Counted from the first letter of the stretch, positions 9,876 to 19,623 are shown. The stretch: 64,000 nucleotides of DNA from Prevotella corporis DSM 18810 = JCM 8529 (GCF_000430525.1 NZ_KE387156.1:107094-171093), one strand, 5' to 3'. Notes: a model not told the origin generated them from the letters alone. Translations and numbers: made by a program.

Positions 9876-9883
9876 TACTTTTG
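9876..9883 (+). promoter_or_regulatory. -7 element for lutABC
   Basis: TACTTTTG fits TAnnTTTG and lies 30 bases upstream of the lutA ATG at 9914. It is the only such match in this short divergent interval on the plus strand. Confidence 0.6.
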
Positions 9884-9913
9884 TAGCAGAATAACGAACA
9901 AGATACAAACATT

Positions 9914-10645
9914 ATGAAGATAGGGCTATTTATCCCGTGTTATGTGGATGCCTTGTACCCGGAGGTAGGTGTCGCCACGTATAAGCTTTTGCGAAAGCTC
10001 AAGTTGGATGTCGTTTATCCTGAGCGCCAGACTTGTTGTGGGCAACCGATGGCTAATGGAGGTTTCCAGCGTATGTCAGGCAAGTTGGCTGAAAAGTTTG
10101 ACGATATATTCAAGGAGTTCGACTATGTTGTCACGCCGAGTGTGTCGTGTGCCTCCTTTGTGCGTGTCAACCACCCACAACTGCACACCCATGAGTGCAA
10201 GACACCTGAAACGACAATGGAGCTTGTCGAATTCTTGCACGATGTATTGAAAGTGAAAGAGCTTCCTGGCAGTTTCGACCACGTGGTCTCCGTACACAAT
10301 TCATGCCACGGTGTCCGTGAGCTTGGCTTGAGTTCGCCTACTGAAGAGCACGTAAAGCGATTCAACAAGATAATAGATTTGTTGAAACTGAAGAAGGGCA
10401 TCACCGTGAAAGAACCCGAACGTTCCGACGAGTGTTGCGGCTTTGGTGGTATGTTTGCAGTTGAGGAACCGGAGGTCAGCACTCGAATGGGTGTTGACAA
10501 GTTGCAGCGCCACATGGCTACGGGCGCAGAGTTTGTCACTGGACCTGACAGCTCCTGCCTGATGCACATGCAGGGAATAGCCAACAAGAATAAATATGGT
10601 ATCCGTTTCAAGCATGTGGCTGAGATTTTGGCAGCAGGTATTTAA
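9914..10645 (+). CDS. lutA: L-lactate oxidation complex subunit LutA (YkgE family)
   Basis: Iron-sulfur oxidoreductase subunit of the LutABC complex that oxidises L-lactate to pyruvate. The 243-aa protein carries two cysteine-rich CCG domains (DUF224): RQTCCGQPMANGG near residue 40 and SDECCGFGGMFAVEEPEVS near residue 175, each with upstream partner cysteines (IPCYVDA; HNSCHGVRELG). It is first in a three-gene operon, 17 bp ahead of lutB. Confidence 0.92.
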   Translation: MKIGLFIPCYVDALYPEVGVATYKLLRKLKLDVVYPERQTCCGQPMANGGFQRMSGKLAEKFDDIFKEFDYVVTPSVSCASFVRVNHPQLHTHECKTPETTMELVEFLHDVLKVKELPGSFDHVVSVHNSCHGVRELGLSSPTEEHVKRFNKIIDLLKLKKGITVKEPERSDECCGFGGMFAVEEPEVSTRMGVDKLQRHMATGAEFVTGPDSSCLMHMQGIANKNKYGIRFKHVAEILAAGI

Positions 10646-10662
10646 ATTTAAACAAAGGGAAT

Positions 10663-12054
10663 ATGGCAACAAGTCATTCAAAGAAAGCGGCAGAGTTTTT
10701 AAAGAACGCTGACAAGATAACGCGACACGACCAGACTTTCTGGGGTCTTCGCAAGAAAAGAGACATCATGGCATCTCAACTTCCTGAGTGGGAGAACCTG
10801 AGAGAGCATGCCAGCGAGATAAAGGCACACACGTTGACACATTTGGCTGATTATCTGACACAGTTCTCCGACAATTTGGAGAAGAACGGGGTGATTGTCC
10901 ATTGGGCAGGCGACGCACAGGAATTCAACGAGATAGCCTATGGCATTTTGGAATCACACAGAGTGAACAAGTTGGTGAAGTCTAAATCGATGCTCACCGA
11001 GGAGTGTGATATGAACGACTACCTCATCGAGCGAGGCATAGACGTGGTGGAAACCGACCTTGGTGAACGAATCCTCCAGTTGATGCACCTGCGCCCGTCG
11101 CACATTGTTGTTCCAGCCGTTCACCTTACGCGTGATGCGGTAGGCGAAATGTTCGAGCAAAAAGGTATATCAATAGATAAGGGCAACCACGACCCCACCT
11201 ATCTGACCCAATGTGCACGCCACAGTCTGCGACAGGAATTTATCAAAGCTGAGGCAGGCATGACAGGATGCAATTTCGGCGTGGCCTCAACGGGTGATTG
11301 CGTAGTCTGCACCAACGAAGGCAATGCCGATATGAGTACGTCCTTCCCTAAACTCCACATCGTCGCTATGGGAATAGAAAAGGTGATTCCTGACTACGAC
11401 TCGTTGGCCGTGTTCCAACGTCTGCTGTGCCGATGTGGTACTGGACAGCCCACGACAACTTTCACCTCGCATTTCCGTAAGGCCCGCCCCGACGGTGAGA
11501 TGCACGTGATATTGGTTGACAACGGGCGTAGCGACATGATAGCCAACGAACGGCATTGGAAGACGTTGAAATGCATCCGTTGTGGTGCCTGTATGAATAC
11601 TTGCCCTGTCTATCGCCGTTCAACGGGCTACTCCTACAGTTATTTCATTCCCGGCCCCATTGGAGTCAATCTTGGAATGTTGAAAAATCCTCAACTGCAC
11701 AGTGGTAATGTCTCAGCCTGCTCGTTGTGTTTGAGTTGCGACCACGTGTGTCCCACCAAGGTTGAACCAGGCAGCCAGATATATAGTTGGAGACAGGAAT
11801 TGGAAACATTCGGAACGGAAAACACTGAGAAAAAACTGATGGCAAGTGGCATGAAGATGGTATTTGAGAACTATCCACTCTACGACACTCTGCTCCGAAC
11901 CTCGTCAGTGATGAATATGATTCCCCGCAAGTTTTTCGATTTCAAACTGAACGCATGGTCAATTGGGCATGAGATGATGAAATTTCCAAAGAAGCCATTC
12001 CATGAGATTTATAAGCAAGCAATGAAAGAGTTAGCAGAGGAGAAGCAATCATGA
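10663..12054 (+). CDS. lutB: L-lactate oxidation complex subunit LutB (YkgF family)
   Basis: Iron-sulfur subunit of the LutABC lactate-oxidising complex. In 463 aa it shows an N-terminal LUD domain (VHWAGDAQEFNEIAYGIL, TGCNFGVASTGDCVVCTNEGN) and two 4Fe-4S ferredoxin-like clusters, CIRCGACMNTCPVYRR and CSLCLSCDHVCPTKVEPG. The stop codon overlaps the lutC ATG by four bases, so the two are translationally coupled. Confidence 0.93.
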   Translation: MATSHSKKAAEFLKNADKITRHDQTFWGLRKKRDIMASQLPEWENLREHASEIKAHTLTHLADYLTQFSDNLEKNGVIVHWAGDAQEFNEIAYGILESHRVNKLVKSKSMLTEECDMNDYLIERGIDVVETDLGERILQLMHLRPSHIVVPAVHLTRDAVGEMFEQKGISIDKGNHDPTYLTQCARHSLRQEFIKAEAGMTGCNFGVASTGDCVVCTNEGNADMSTSFPKLHIVAMGIEKVIPDYDSLAVFQRLLCRCGTGQPTTTFTSHFRKARPDGEMHVILVDNGRSDMIANERHWKTLKCIRCGACMNTCPVYRRSTGYSYSYFIPGPIGVNLGMLKNPQLHSGNVSACSLCLSCDHVCPTKVEPGSQIYSWRQELETFGTENTEKKLMASGMKMVFENYPLYDTLLRTSSVMNMIPRKFFDFKLNAWSIGHEMMKFPKKPFHEIYKQAMKELAEEKQS

Positions 12055-12629
12055 AGAAGGAAGAATTGTTGAACAAGCTGCGATTGGGAACAACGGTGCA
12101 GTTTGACATGCCGGAAGAACCGGTGAAGGGCATTGTATATAAAAATGTGGCTGAACAGTTTATCGAAATGTCGAAAACTGTTGGTGGAAAAGTGATTGAG
12201 GCGAAGCCTGACGATGATTTGAATGCCATTATACAATTGGCTTTCCCTGATGCGAAGGTATTGGCTTCCAATGTAGAAGGTATCACGGCAGATAAGAATC
12301 CTGATACGGTTGCCGATGCCTCGGAACTCAACGGTGTCGATGTGGGTATTGTCAGAGGCGATTTTGGTGTGGCAGAAAACGGTTGTATCTGGGTTCCGCA
12401 AACAATGAAGGAACGTGCCATCTGTTTCATTTCCGAGGAACTGGTGATACTGGTCGATCGTAGCAAGCTGGTCAACAACATGCATGAAGCCTATAAAATG
12501 TTGGAAATGAACCATTATGGCTATGGGGTGTTCATATCAGGGCCAAGCAAAACAGCCGATATAGAACAGGCATTGGTCATGGGGGCACAGGCGGCGCATG
12601 GGTTAACTGTCATCTTGATAGATAAATAG
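12051..12629 (+). CDS. lutC: L-lactate oxidation complex subunit LutC (YkgG family)
   Basis: LUD-domain third subunit of the lactate-oxidising complex, 192 aa. The conserved block GVDVGIVRGDFGVAENGCIW and the closing GPSKTADIEQALVMGAQAAHG are typical of LutC/YkgG. Its start overlaps the end of lutB (ATGA). The next base after its TAG already belongs to an insertion-sequence remnant, so no native terminator of the operon is visible. Confidence 0.92.
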   Translation: MKKEELLNKLRLGTTVQFDMPEEPVKGIVYKNVAEQFIEMSKTVGGKVIEAKPDDDLNAIIQLAFPDAKVLASNVEGITADKNPDTVADASELNGVDVGIVRGDFGVAENGCIWVPQTMKERAICFISEELVILVDRSKLVNNMHEAYKMLEMNHYGYGVFISGPSKTADIEQALVMGAQAAHGLTVILIDK

Positions 12630-12843
12630 TCGTCCCTCAAGAACCCAACTTACAACCAACAGATAGTAGTGGATACCCCCTTGTTTCGTTAAAGTTGGAA
12701 TCCACTCCTTGAATACTCCATTTTATGATGGTTCGAATAAGGTACAAAAGAAACCGCGTGGCTCTTTTGAAGTTGAATGCAGCCGCAGCGAGCATCACGT
12801 TGATGGCATCACCCAAGAGACCCTTGTGGAAGTTCCTCCCCAA
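12630..12843 (-). mobile_element. IS5-like transposase fragment (3' end only)
   Basis: The minus frame 12843-12637 encodes the last roughly 65 residues of a DDE transposase (GRNFHKGLLGDAINVMLAAA). It closely matches the copy at 26588-26985. Both copies share the same outer edge (agtcgtccctcaagaa). This one is cut off exactly where the 104-bp inverted-repeat element begins, so it is a non-functional remnant abutting lutC. Confidence 0.85.
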
Positions 12844-12947
12844 GGTACTGTCCTATAAAAGTGTGTAAGTTTCATTTTTCCTTTTTTATAGTTTACAAAT
12901 ACAAAGATAAGAAAAAAGGAGCTTACACACTTTTATAGGACAGTACC
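12844..12947. mobile_element. 104-bp MITE-like element with 26-bp inverted repeats
   Basis: Perfect 26-bp terminal inverted repeats lie at 12844-12869 (opening ggtactgtcctataaaagt) and 12922-12947. The interior matches the promoter end of the IS copy at 26982-27055, including CAAAGATA at 12902-12909, which is TATCTTTG on the minus strand. It looks like an internally deleted IS keeping only its ends and promoter. Such an element could be moved by a full-length transposase elsewhere. Confidence 0.75.
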
Positions 12948-13043
12948 ATGCAACGACATGCAACAGCCCATTCAACTCCGAAAAGGTCAAGAGAATGCTT
13001 CTGTGCCTTGTCGAAAAGATGAATGGGCTGATGAGGATGGTGG

Positions 13044-15398
13044 TTATCGTTTAACTACTTTCTTGCCACCGATGATGTAGATGCCCTTTGGCAGTGACTC
13101 GAACTGTTGTTCGCCTTTGCCTACCATTACACCTTGCAGGTTGTATATGAGCATTGGCTCATGGCTGATGTGCGGAGCAGCGATTGCTGCAGTTGCGTCT
13201 TTTGCCATGTAGAACGGTGTCTTGAGAATGCGCTCCCATTTAGGTACGTATTTCATCCCACCCTGGATGAAGTCTTCTTGTTCCTCGACCTTATAACCAT
13301 CTACGTAAATGGCATATTGCGCCCCAGCGGCAACGTTGTCTATCGAGAACGGTATTTCCTTCGTGCTATTGGCGGGAATGATGTCTGCCAGCGAGATTTT
13401 GTTTTCAAGGTAAGCCTCGTTTGTATTGCCTTTCTTGCAACGCAGTTCAATGTCGAATCCACCGCAATAGTCAGCATTCTCGCTGTTGGTCACAATGAGT
13501 TTTCCCTTCATGGCAGGAGCTTGGAAAGCATTTTCTTCACTTTGTTCGATTTTCACCTCAACCGAAGGAAGTTTTTTCGACTTAGGTTCAGTAATGGTAA
13601 TGTTTCCTCTGGAGCTGATAGTGACGCCCGATTTGCATTCGAAGGAGTAGTCAAACTCTCCAACCTCCTTTGGATAAAGCTCAAACACCACGTCTGTCGT
13701 CTGTCCTGCTGGCAGGAAGGTGGTGGTAGAAGCCACATAGTCATACTTGAAGAGCATGTCGAAGGTGTCGTACAACTCGTCGCCTTTGTTCTCTATGGTG
13801 AGGGTGACGAACAAGGGACGTCCTGCCTCCTTGCTACCTTTTACGTCCACTTTCTTCACCACTAAAATAGGCTTGGCAGTGGAGGTCTTCAGTTCCGTGT
13901 CGGTAATCTCTATCTCCTGCGCCATGTCTCCAATGCCGCCACAGGCTTTCCATTCGTTTTCTCCTTGAATGCGGTAAACGGGTAGTACGGTGTACTTTCC
14001 GTTGGCGAGGGTGTGCGGTATGTTGAAGTTCGCTTCGTTCCTTTGTATCTTGCCGTCGGTCTTGAACGCAGAGCTGAACAGCTTTACGGCGTTTATTAAT
14101 CTACCTCCCTGCCAAAAGCCTATGCCGCAATCGGCATCAAAGGCTTCGCCGTAATTGTTCACGCATTTCATGGTGATGTCAAAATCCGTGAAGTCATCGC
14201 TACTGTTCGAGCGGCTTTGATCTTGTAGGGGCGTCATCTCCTTGACGTCCACAATTTTGGGAAATACGTCAGCACCTTCGCTTGGTCTGAATCCGATGAT
14301 AGCTCCTTGCTCGCGCGTGTAGATACTGGGCAGTTGCGTAAATCCATATTCGCGTGGCGAAAGAACCGACAGGCGATAGTAGCCGTTGAATTGACCTCCC
14401 CAGCCCCAGTTGATGTGAAAGTAGTCGCCTTCTTTGTAGCCATCGCAGACAAAGGCGTGACCATAGTTGTACACCACATCTTCGGCAAAGTAATATACGG
14501 GTCGTTTGGCTTTCAACTCATTGTATATCAGGTTGCACCATTCCTCGCTGGTATAGCGGTCTCTGAAAACACGGTGCATGTCCTTAGAGTAGCCAAACAA
14601 TCGGGTAAGGAACAATATCACGTTGTAGGAATCGGCACCCGAATCATCAGCGGTATAATCCATGTACACCGCCTGTCCCACATACCTCATCAGCTTAGCC
14701 ACTGCGTCTTGCTGTTGCTGGGTGGTGGGAATGCGGTACGAAGGCAGAATGTCGTTCCACTCGAAGGTACTCTCGGCAAGCTCGGGCACCTGCAGACGAG
14801 CCGACGGAGCTGTGTAGGCAGGTATGGCGGGAGCCTTCTTTGGGTACTGATAGTAGCCCATGATTTGGGCTGCTGCCGTGGCAACGCATCCCGTGACACA
14901 GTGCTTGTCTTGGTGCATGGGTGTTTGTTGGTTGTAGGGACCGTACTGACTCCATGTAGTTTTCAGCAACGGTTCGATGGGCTGTAGCGTTCTGTTGGCG
15001 CGAGTGGTGGCAGGCTTTGTGGTGGTAGGCATGTTGTTCAGCATGCTCACCTCCTGTCGATATTGTGCCAAGAGCATCTTTAGCGATGCAGGACATTGCT
15101 GCTCGTCGTATGTTCCCTCTTCTGCATAACCTAACACGTCAACCGTGCGATCGTCAGCAGAGGCGATGACGAAGCCCTGTCCCTTACCTACGTTGAAAAT
15201 GTAGTAAGCATTGGTACTTGCCACCTCTTTGAGTGAGGGTACGGCTTGTGAAGCTCGTGTAACGACATGTGAGTTAGTACTTGCATGACTCTTGATAAAA
15301 GTCAATGCAGCTTGTCGGGCTTGTTGTCTGCCCACAGGGGCGGAAAAAGCCACAGTTGTTGCGCATAGCAACGCTAAAGTTGTAAAAATTTTCCTCAT
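13044..15398 (-). CDS. Interpain/streptopain-like C10 cysteine protease with T9SS tail
   Basis: Secreted papain-fold protease related to Prevotella interpain A and streptococcal SpeB. The 784-aa protein has a signal peptide (first ~20 residues), an inhibitory prodomain (about 21-135), the peptidase domain with catalytic Cys171 in TGCVATAAAQIMGYY and His314 in NYGHAFVCDGY, and the NWGWGG loop. After Ig-like domains it ends in YNLQGVMVGKGEQQ and LPKGIYIIGGKKVVKR, a T9SS C-terminal sorting signal. Family members degrade haemoglobin and complement. It is last in the leftward surface region. A decayed IS end lies about 30 bp upstream. Confidence 0.9.
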   Translation of the reverse strand: MRKIFTTLALLCATTVAFSAPVGRQQARQAALTFIKSHASTNSHVVTRASQAVPSLKEVASTNAYYIFNVGKGQGFVIASADDRTVDVLGYAEEGTYDEQQCPASLKMLLAQYRQEVSMLNNMPTTTKPATTRANRTLQPIEPLLKTTWSQYGPYNQQTPMHQDKHCVTGCVATAAAQIMGYYQYPKKAPAIPAYTAPSARLQVPELAESTFEWNDILPSYRIPTTQQQQDAVAKLMRYVGQAVYMDYTADDSGADSYNVILFLTRLFGYSKDMHRVFRDRYTSEEWCNLIYNELKAKRPVYYFAEDVVYNYGHAFVCDGYKEGDYFHINWGWGGQFNGYYRLSVLSPREYGFTQLPSIYTREQGAIIGFRPSEGADVFPKIVDVKEMTPLQDQSRSNSSDDFTDFDITMKCVNNYGEAFDADCGIGFWQGGRLINAVKLFSSAFKTDGKIQRNEANFNIPHTLANGKYTVLPVYRIQGENEWKACGGIGDMAQEIEITDTELKTSTAKPILVVKKVDVKGSKEAGRPLFVTLTIENKGDELYDTFDMLFKYDYVASTTTFLPAGQTTDVVFELYPKEVGEFDYSFECKSGVTISSRGNITITEPKSKKLPSVEVKIEQSEENAFQAPAMKGKLIVTNSENADYCGGFDIELRCKKGNTNEAYLENKISLADIIPANSTKEIPFSIDNVAAGAQYAIYVDGYKVEEQEDFIQGGMKYVPKWERILKTPFYMAKDATAAIAAPHISHEPMLIYNLQGVMVGKGEQQFESLPKGIYIIGGKKVVKR

Positions 15399-15927
15399 AT
15401 TTAATTTATTAGTATAAAAAGTAATTCTGGTAGTGTCCTTAAAAGAGTGTAATTCATTTTTCCTTTCTCTGTACTTCCACTGCTTTTTCCTGACTTCGTC
15501 ATCGTGTCACCCAGAAATATAAATCATCCATTACTTCTTGCAAGAATGTAAAAAATCTGGTTATTTTTCGTATAAAGGGGGGCGAGCTTGCTATTTTACT
15601 TGCCTTTTTGCACGTCACCCTAAGTAACAAAGATGATCATTGATTATCATGTACTTACAAATATGTCTTGAAAAAGTGACGAAGTCAGGAGGAATCCAGC
15701 CCTATTGTTTTAGGCTCAAAAGGTTTTGCGGACAGCAATAGTTTTTTTTATCTTGTGTTTTTGTGTAACACGAGGTATAGCCTAAGGTAAATTTGATAAA
15801 ATAAAAAGCCCCACCTCCAGTATGTATAGAATAACCTTTGTTTTATGGTGCACAGAATGTGATGTTTCTATGCACGTTTTCTTTAGGTACATCTTTAATA
15901 CATTCTATGGGTGGGGAACAATGTGCG
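15399..15927. other. Intergenic region with decayed IS end and inverted repeat
   Basis: No gene is seen. At 15429-15464 the sequence ggtagtgtccttaaaagagt and its continuation is a diverged copy of the 26-bp terminal repeat found at 12844 and 27055. A separate 13-bp inverted repeat, CCTGACTTCGTCA (15489-15501) and TGACGAAGTCAGG (15677-15689), encloses 175 bp. The C10 protease promoter must lie in the first part of this interval. Confidence 0.5.
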
Positions 15928-16923
15928 TTACTTAACTAAAACCTTTTTCCCATTGACGATATAAACGCCACGTTTCAATGTGTTGACTGTTTGTGCATCT
16001 GCATGGTTCATGTATCTCTTGCCGGTGATGTCGTATACTCCAAACTTTCCCTGAGACGCCTTAACACCACGGATACCAGTAACAATGTTGTTGGCTGCAT
16101 TTTTCCAGCCATTTGCGCTTCTGTATTTATCCTCGCTTCCTGCTGGCACTTCCAATACAAAATCGTCATCAAAGCCAGTGAAAATGTTTACCCAATCAAC
16201 AGGATCCATTTTGATGCCTCCATTGATAAAGTCTTCACCTCCATCAAGGGTTTGGGGCGGATTTACAGCAAGGCATACTGCTTTCTTTATATTGTTGCAG
16301 TCACCAAAAGCGCCCTCATCGGTACCAAAGAACGTTTTGAGCGTCTTTGGCAAGTACACCTCTTCACATTGAACATTGTGAGCAAAAGCTCCCATGCCAA
16401 TTGTTTCTACTTGTGTTTGTGAAAGGTCTACCTTCTTAAGATTGCAGTTGTAGAATGCTTTAGCGTTTATTTCCTTTAGATTTTTCGGGAAAGTAACAGT
16501 CTCTAAAGCCTTGCACTCTTCAAAGGCACTCTCGCCAATTATGGAGATGTTGTCGGGTAATGTTATGGACCTAAGGACAGAACAATGTTTGAAACATTCT
16601 TTCCTTAGTGCAGTCAGTGAGTTTGGTAATTTTACTTCCGTAAGGCTTTGACAATCCCAGAAGATGTATTCGCCAAGGCTTGTTATCCCCTCTTCCACCA
16701 CTACCTTTTTGATTAAGGAACGGTTTAATGTGTGGTTGTCTGTTCCCCATGCATAAACAGAGTTACCATCTGCGTGTTGCATCTCTCCAGTTCCGCTAAT
16801 GGTAAGTGTGCCATCATTGGTAAACGTCCATTTCAAATTATCACCAATAGTGCCGTTTACGTTGCCTGCGAATGCACCCATGCAAACGAACAGGCTCATT
16901 GTTAACATGTAAATTTTTCTCAT
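15928..16923 (-). CDS. BspA-like leucine-rich repeat surface protein with T9SS tail
   Basis: 331-aa exported protein: signal peptide (first ~19 residues), the BspA-family opening LKWTFTNDGTLTISGTGEM, five or so LRR_5 repeats (for example SLTEVKLPNSLTALRKECF, LRSITLPDNISIIGESAF, LETVTFPKNLKEINAKAF), and a C-terminus VYDITGKRYMNHAD then LKRGVYIVNGKKVLVK, matching T9SS sorting tails. BspA-like proteins mediate adhesion and coaggregation in oral Bacteroidota. It is shorter than BspA itself, which has many more repeats. Confidence 0.85.
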   Translation of the reverse strand: MRKIYMLTMSLFVCMGAFAGNVNGTIGDNLKWTFTNDGTLTISGTGEMQHADGNSVYAWGTDNHTLNRSLIKKVVVEEGITSLGEYIFWDCQSLTEVKLPNSLTALRKECFKHCSVLRSITLPDNISIIGESAFEECKALETVTFPKNLKEINAKAFYNCNLKKVDLSQTQVETIGMGAFAHNVQCEEVYLPKTLKTFFGTDEGAFGDCNNIKKAVCLAVNPPQTLDGGEDFINGGIKMDPVDWVNIFTGFDDDFVLEVPAGSEDKYRSANGWKNAANNIVTGIRGVKASQGKFGVYDITGKRYMNHADAQTVNTLKRGVYIVNGKKVLVK

Positions 16924-17015
16924 ACTATAAAAATATTAAATTAAACATATTTAGGTAAAACCTATTTCATGATGTTTAGCAAGAGAAGGCAGGCATTTAT
17001 AATGCCCATGCCTTC

Positions 17016-18122
17016 TTATTTCTTAGGTACAACTACTTTCTTGACCTCAAAGTCAACCGATGAGTTGTTTGTATCGGATAATCTTTTTCCATTGAAACGT
17101 CGAGTAATCATCTTGCCTGCACCAACGTCTATCTTGTCATCAGCCTTTTCGTAAACGCCATTCCAACCTTTGTCCAGTGTACCCGATATAGGGAAACTTT
17201 TTTCAGTAGCAGCTCCTTTGAACCTTACGTTTACAGCATCTACGACCCATTGGTTAGGTAAGAACATGAAAATTTGTGAATGTGAGTGATGTCCACTCTC
17301 GTTCCACATGACATAGCGTCCATACTTTGCCGTCGGCTCTTCAATTTCTTTAAGCAACGCTTCATTTACCTTGGCATTGTTCATGTTCTCTTTTATCTTC
17401 TCGATAGGTTCTGCCAAACGTATCAGCGCAATGGTGAAGTTACGCTCAAATCCGAAAGGTACATACTCATCGTCGTCTTCATCCCATACTCCGACTTTCG
17501 ATTTGTCTTCTTTCATTCTGTTTTCCTGTTCTTTGTCGTTTTCCTTGCAATAGAGGAACGTCATGTGTGGAACGTTTTCGTTACCATTCTGTCCCCATTC
17601 AAAGTCGGCTTTGGAAAGGTCAATAAGCTTTTCGACACCTTTGTATTTGGTTGGATCTTCTCCATTCTCTGTCAAGTACTTCTTGTATCCTTCCGCATGA
17701 TTGATGGCTCTCATGGCAATAACGATGGTTTTGCCTGCCTTTACGATGTATGGCATGCCACTTTTATCTTTAGGGAAACCAATCATATTGGAAACGCCAA
17801 ACCCTTTCTGTCTATAATCGCAATTAGGTTTGTCAAAGTTGATCTTGTCAACAGCGTTGTACTGACAGAGTGCCAAAGCCATGTTCTCAAGGCTTATGTC
17901 ATGGTCGGTTGGGTTGTAGACGGAAATAAACTTGTCATCCGTTTCTTCAGATTTGTCGCCGTTGGGTGTCTCCACGAAGTCTCCAGCATAGTAAATGTCT
18001 TTTATAATCAGGTCTGCGCTTTCTGTTTCAGCGGTATTTTTCTTTTCTTCTGGCTGTCCGTCACGTGTGCAGTTTGCGAAAAGCGCAATTGTTGCCAAGG
18101 CGCATAGCATCATATTCTTCAT
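17016..18122 (-). CDS. DUF4876-like lipoprotein
   Basis: 368-aa lipoprotein (lipobox ALFANC). It resembles the DUF4876 family: IIKDIYYAGDF near the start, then ISVYNPTDHDISLENMALALC, recalling the lamin-tail Ig fold. It shares this block with the next gene, so the two are paralogues. A histidine-rich stretch, ESGHHSHSQIF, precedes NQWVVDAVNVRFKG. The role is unknown. Its place in a TonB-receptor operon suggests capture of a ligand at the outer membrane. Confidence 0.7.
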   Translation of the reverse strand: MKNMMLCALATIALFANCTRDGQPEEKKNTAETESADLIIKDIYYAGDFVETPNGDKSEETDDKFISVYNPTDHDISLENMALALCQYNAVDKINFDKPNCDYRQKGFGVSNMIGFPKDKSGMPYIVKAGKTIVIAMRAINHAEGYKKYLTENGEDPTKYKGVEKLIDLSKADFEWGQNGNENVPHMTFLYCKENDKEQENRMKEDKSKVGVWDEDDDEYVPFGFERNFTIALIRLAEPIEKIKENMNNAKVNEALLKEIEEPTAKYGRYVMWNESGHHSHSQIFMFLPNQWVVDAVNVRFKGAATEKSFPISGTLDKGWNGVYEKADDKIDVGAGKMITRRFNGKRLSDTNNSSVDFEVKKVVVPKK

Positions 18123-18180
18123 TTGCTTGTCTCATTTATATCAATTATTGTTGTTTCGTTATTCTTGTATGTCTCAACTA

Positions 18181-19566
18181 TTATTTCTTCTTGGTACGTG
18201 CATTGATGGAGTTGACTTTCCAATATGCAGTCATGTCTAACGGCTTTCCATTGCTGTCGCGTCTGCACAATGATGGTACACCTTTCGTGTAGTTCAGTGC
18301 AGAACTCATCTCGGCTACAAATCCCTTTCCATTGCTACGACGAATCAGCGCACCTTGTAATTGCGAAGGATCGAATGACGGATTAGAAAAGTCATTAATT
18401 CCAAATATCCGCTTGCAAACACTTGCCGTTCCTCTGTCGTACCACCATACTTTTTCTTTCTTTTCTTCTGTTCCTTCCATTACGGGGTGTCCTGTCGCAT
18501 CATATACTGTTACAGAGCTTGGACCTGTCAGCAAGTCCATTTTCTTCTCTGTCGAAGGGCAAATGGTAATGAAGTCGACAACCCAATTGTAATTCAGCTC
18601 AATAGCATTGATGCCTCCCATACCAGTTGTGTTATATATCATGTGGTAGTATGCCGTTGGGTATTTTCTGTTCTTTTCTAATTCTCTTTTCTTCAGCGGA
18701 TCTGTCTCGTCATTAATTTGGTCCTGCTCGGTTCCATACAAATCATATAGTCGATACCAATTGTTACGTGAGCGTGGCGATTCGTCAGGATAAAATCCAT
18801 TTTCGTCTTTGGTATGAGGTTTGGATGCATCGCCATCAGGGAGCTTCACCAAAGCCATGCGCATACTCTGACTTGGCCCCTTAAATGGAAGTTCATCCCA
18901 CAAAACAAGGTCACGCATGTTTGGAATATCCTTGTTGTCAAATTTGTCGTTAGGGTCGCACATTCCGTTTTTCGGTGAATGCTGGTTGCACAATTCAAAG
19001 GTCTTGTCCTTTGGAAGTTTACTATAGTCGGGCAGAGCCTCCCAGCCATAGTAATCTTTCTTTGCCTCTTCTTCTGTGATCTCATTCTCGGCAAGGAATT
19101 TCTTCTTGTGATCACACGCATACTTCACTACAATGACACTGTCGCCCGGCTCTATGATATGTGGTTTTTTTGTTACAGGATTGTTGGGGAAGTACGACAT
19201 TCCTCCAATGCCATAATACCGTTTGGTAAAATCTCCAGCTCCGTCCTTTTGGAACGAAAATTGGATACTTGGGTCAACGGCATGATATGCGAGTGCCATG
19301 TTGGCAAGCGATATCGGTTGATTGGTAGGATTGTATATCACCAGATAGTTGGCATCCTCGTATCTGCTATATTGGCTTTTGAAGCCCATGGAAGACAAAT
19401 CCCTATAAGTGCAGTAACCAATGTAAAAAACTTCTTTGAAAATGAGGTGATCCACTGTTGAACTTGCATCTGTTCTGTCAGGCATGTCGCCATCTCTCTG
19501 GCATGCTGTGAAAAGGGTTGATAATGCGATGAACGCTAATATTAAGGTGTAATTTATTTTTTTCAT
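18181..19566 (-). CDS. DUF4876-like lipoprotein (paralogue)
   Basis: 461-aa lipoprotein (lipobox TLFTAC). It parallels the downstream 368-aa protein: IFKEVFYIGYC, then VIYNPTNQPISLANMALAYH, a GGMSYFPN block, IEPGDSVIVVKYA and NWVVDFITICPS. It is separated by only 58 bp from each neighbour and so is probably co-transcribed. Function is not known. Paralogy with the next gene points to duplication within the operon. Confidence 0.7.
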   Translation of the reverse strand: MKKINYTLILAFIALSTLFTACQRDGDMPDRTDASSTVDHLIFKEVFYIGYCTYRDLSSMGFKSQYSRYEDANYLVIYNPTNQPISLANMALAYHAVDPSIQFSFQKDGAGDFTKRYYGIGGMSYFPNNPVTKKPHIIEPGDSVIVVKYACDHKKKFLAENEITEEEAKKDYYGWEALPDYSKLPKDKTFELCNQHSPKNGMCDPNDKFDNKDIPNMRDLVLWDELPFKGPSQSMRMALVKLPDGDASKPHTKDENGFYPDESPRSRNNWYRLYDLYGTEQDQINDETDPLKKRELEKNRKYPTAYYHMIYNTTGMGGINAIELNYNWVVDFITICPSTEKKMDLLTGPSSVTVYDATGHPVMEGTEEKKEKVWWYDRGTASVCKRIFGINDFSNPSFDPSQLQGALIRRSNGKGFVAEMSSALNYTKGVPSLCRRDSNGKPLDMTAYWKVNSINARTKKK

Positions 19567-19623
19567 ATCTTTCTTTTGTTTATTTGTACTGATAATTTTT
19601 GTTGTTTATAATAATTGTATGAA

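Noticed and set aside
15489..15689. Terminal repeats of a small transposon upstream of the C10 protease
   Set aside because: The 13-bp inverted repeat has no target duplication or transposase nearby and could be chance; noted only as part of the intergenic entry.
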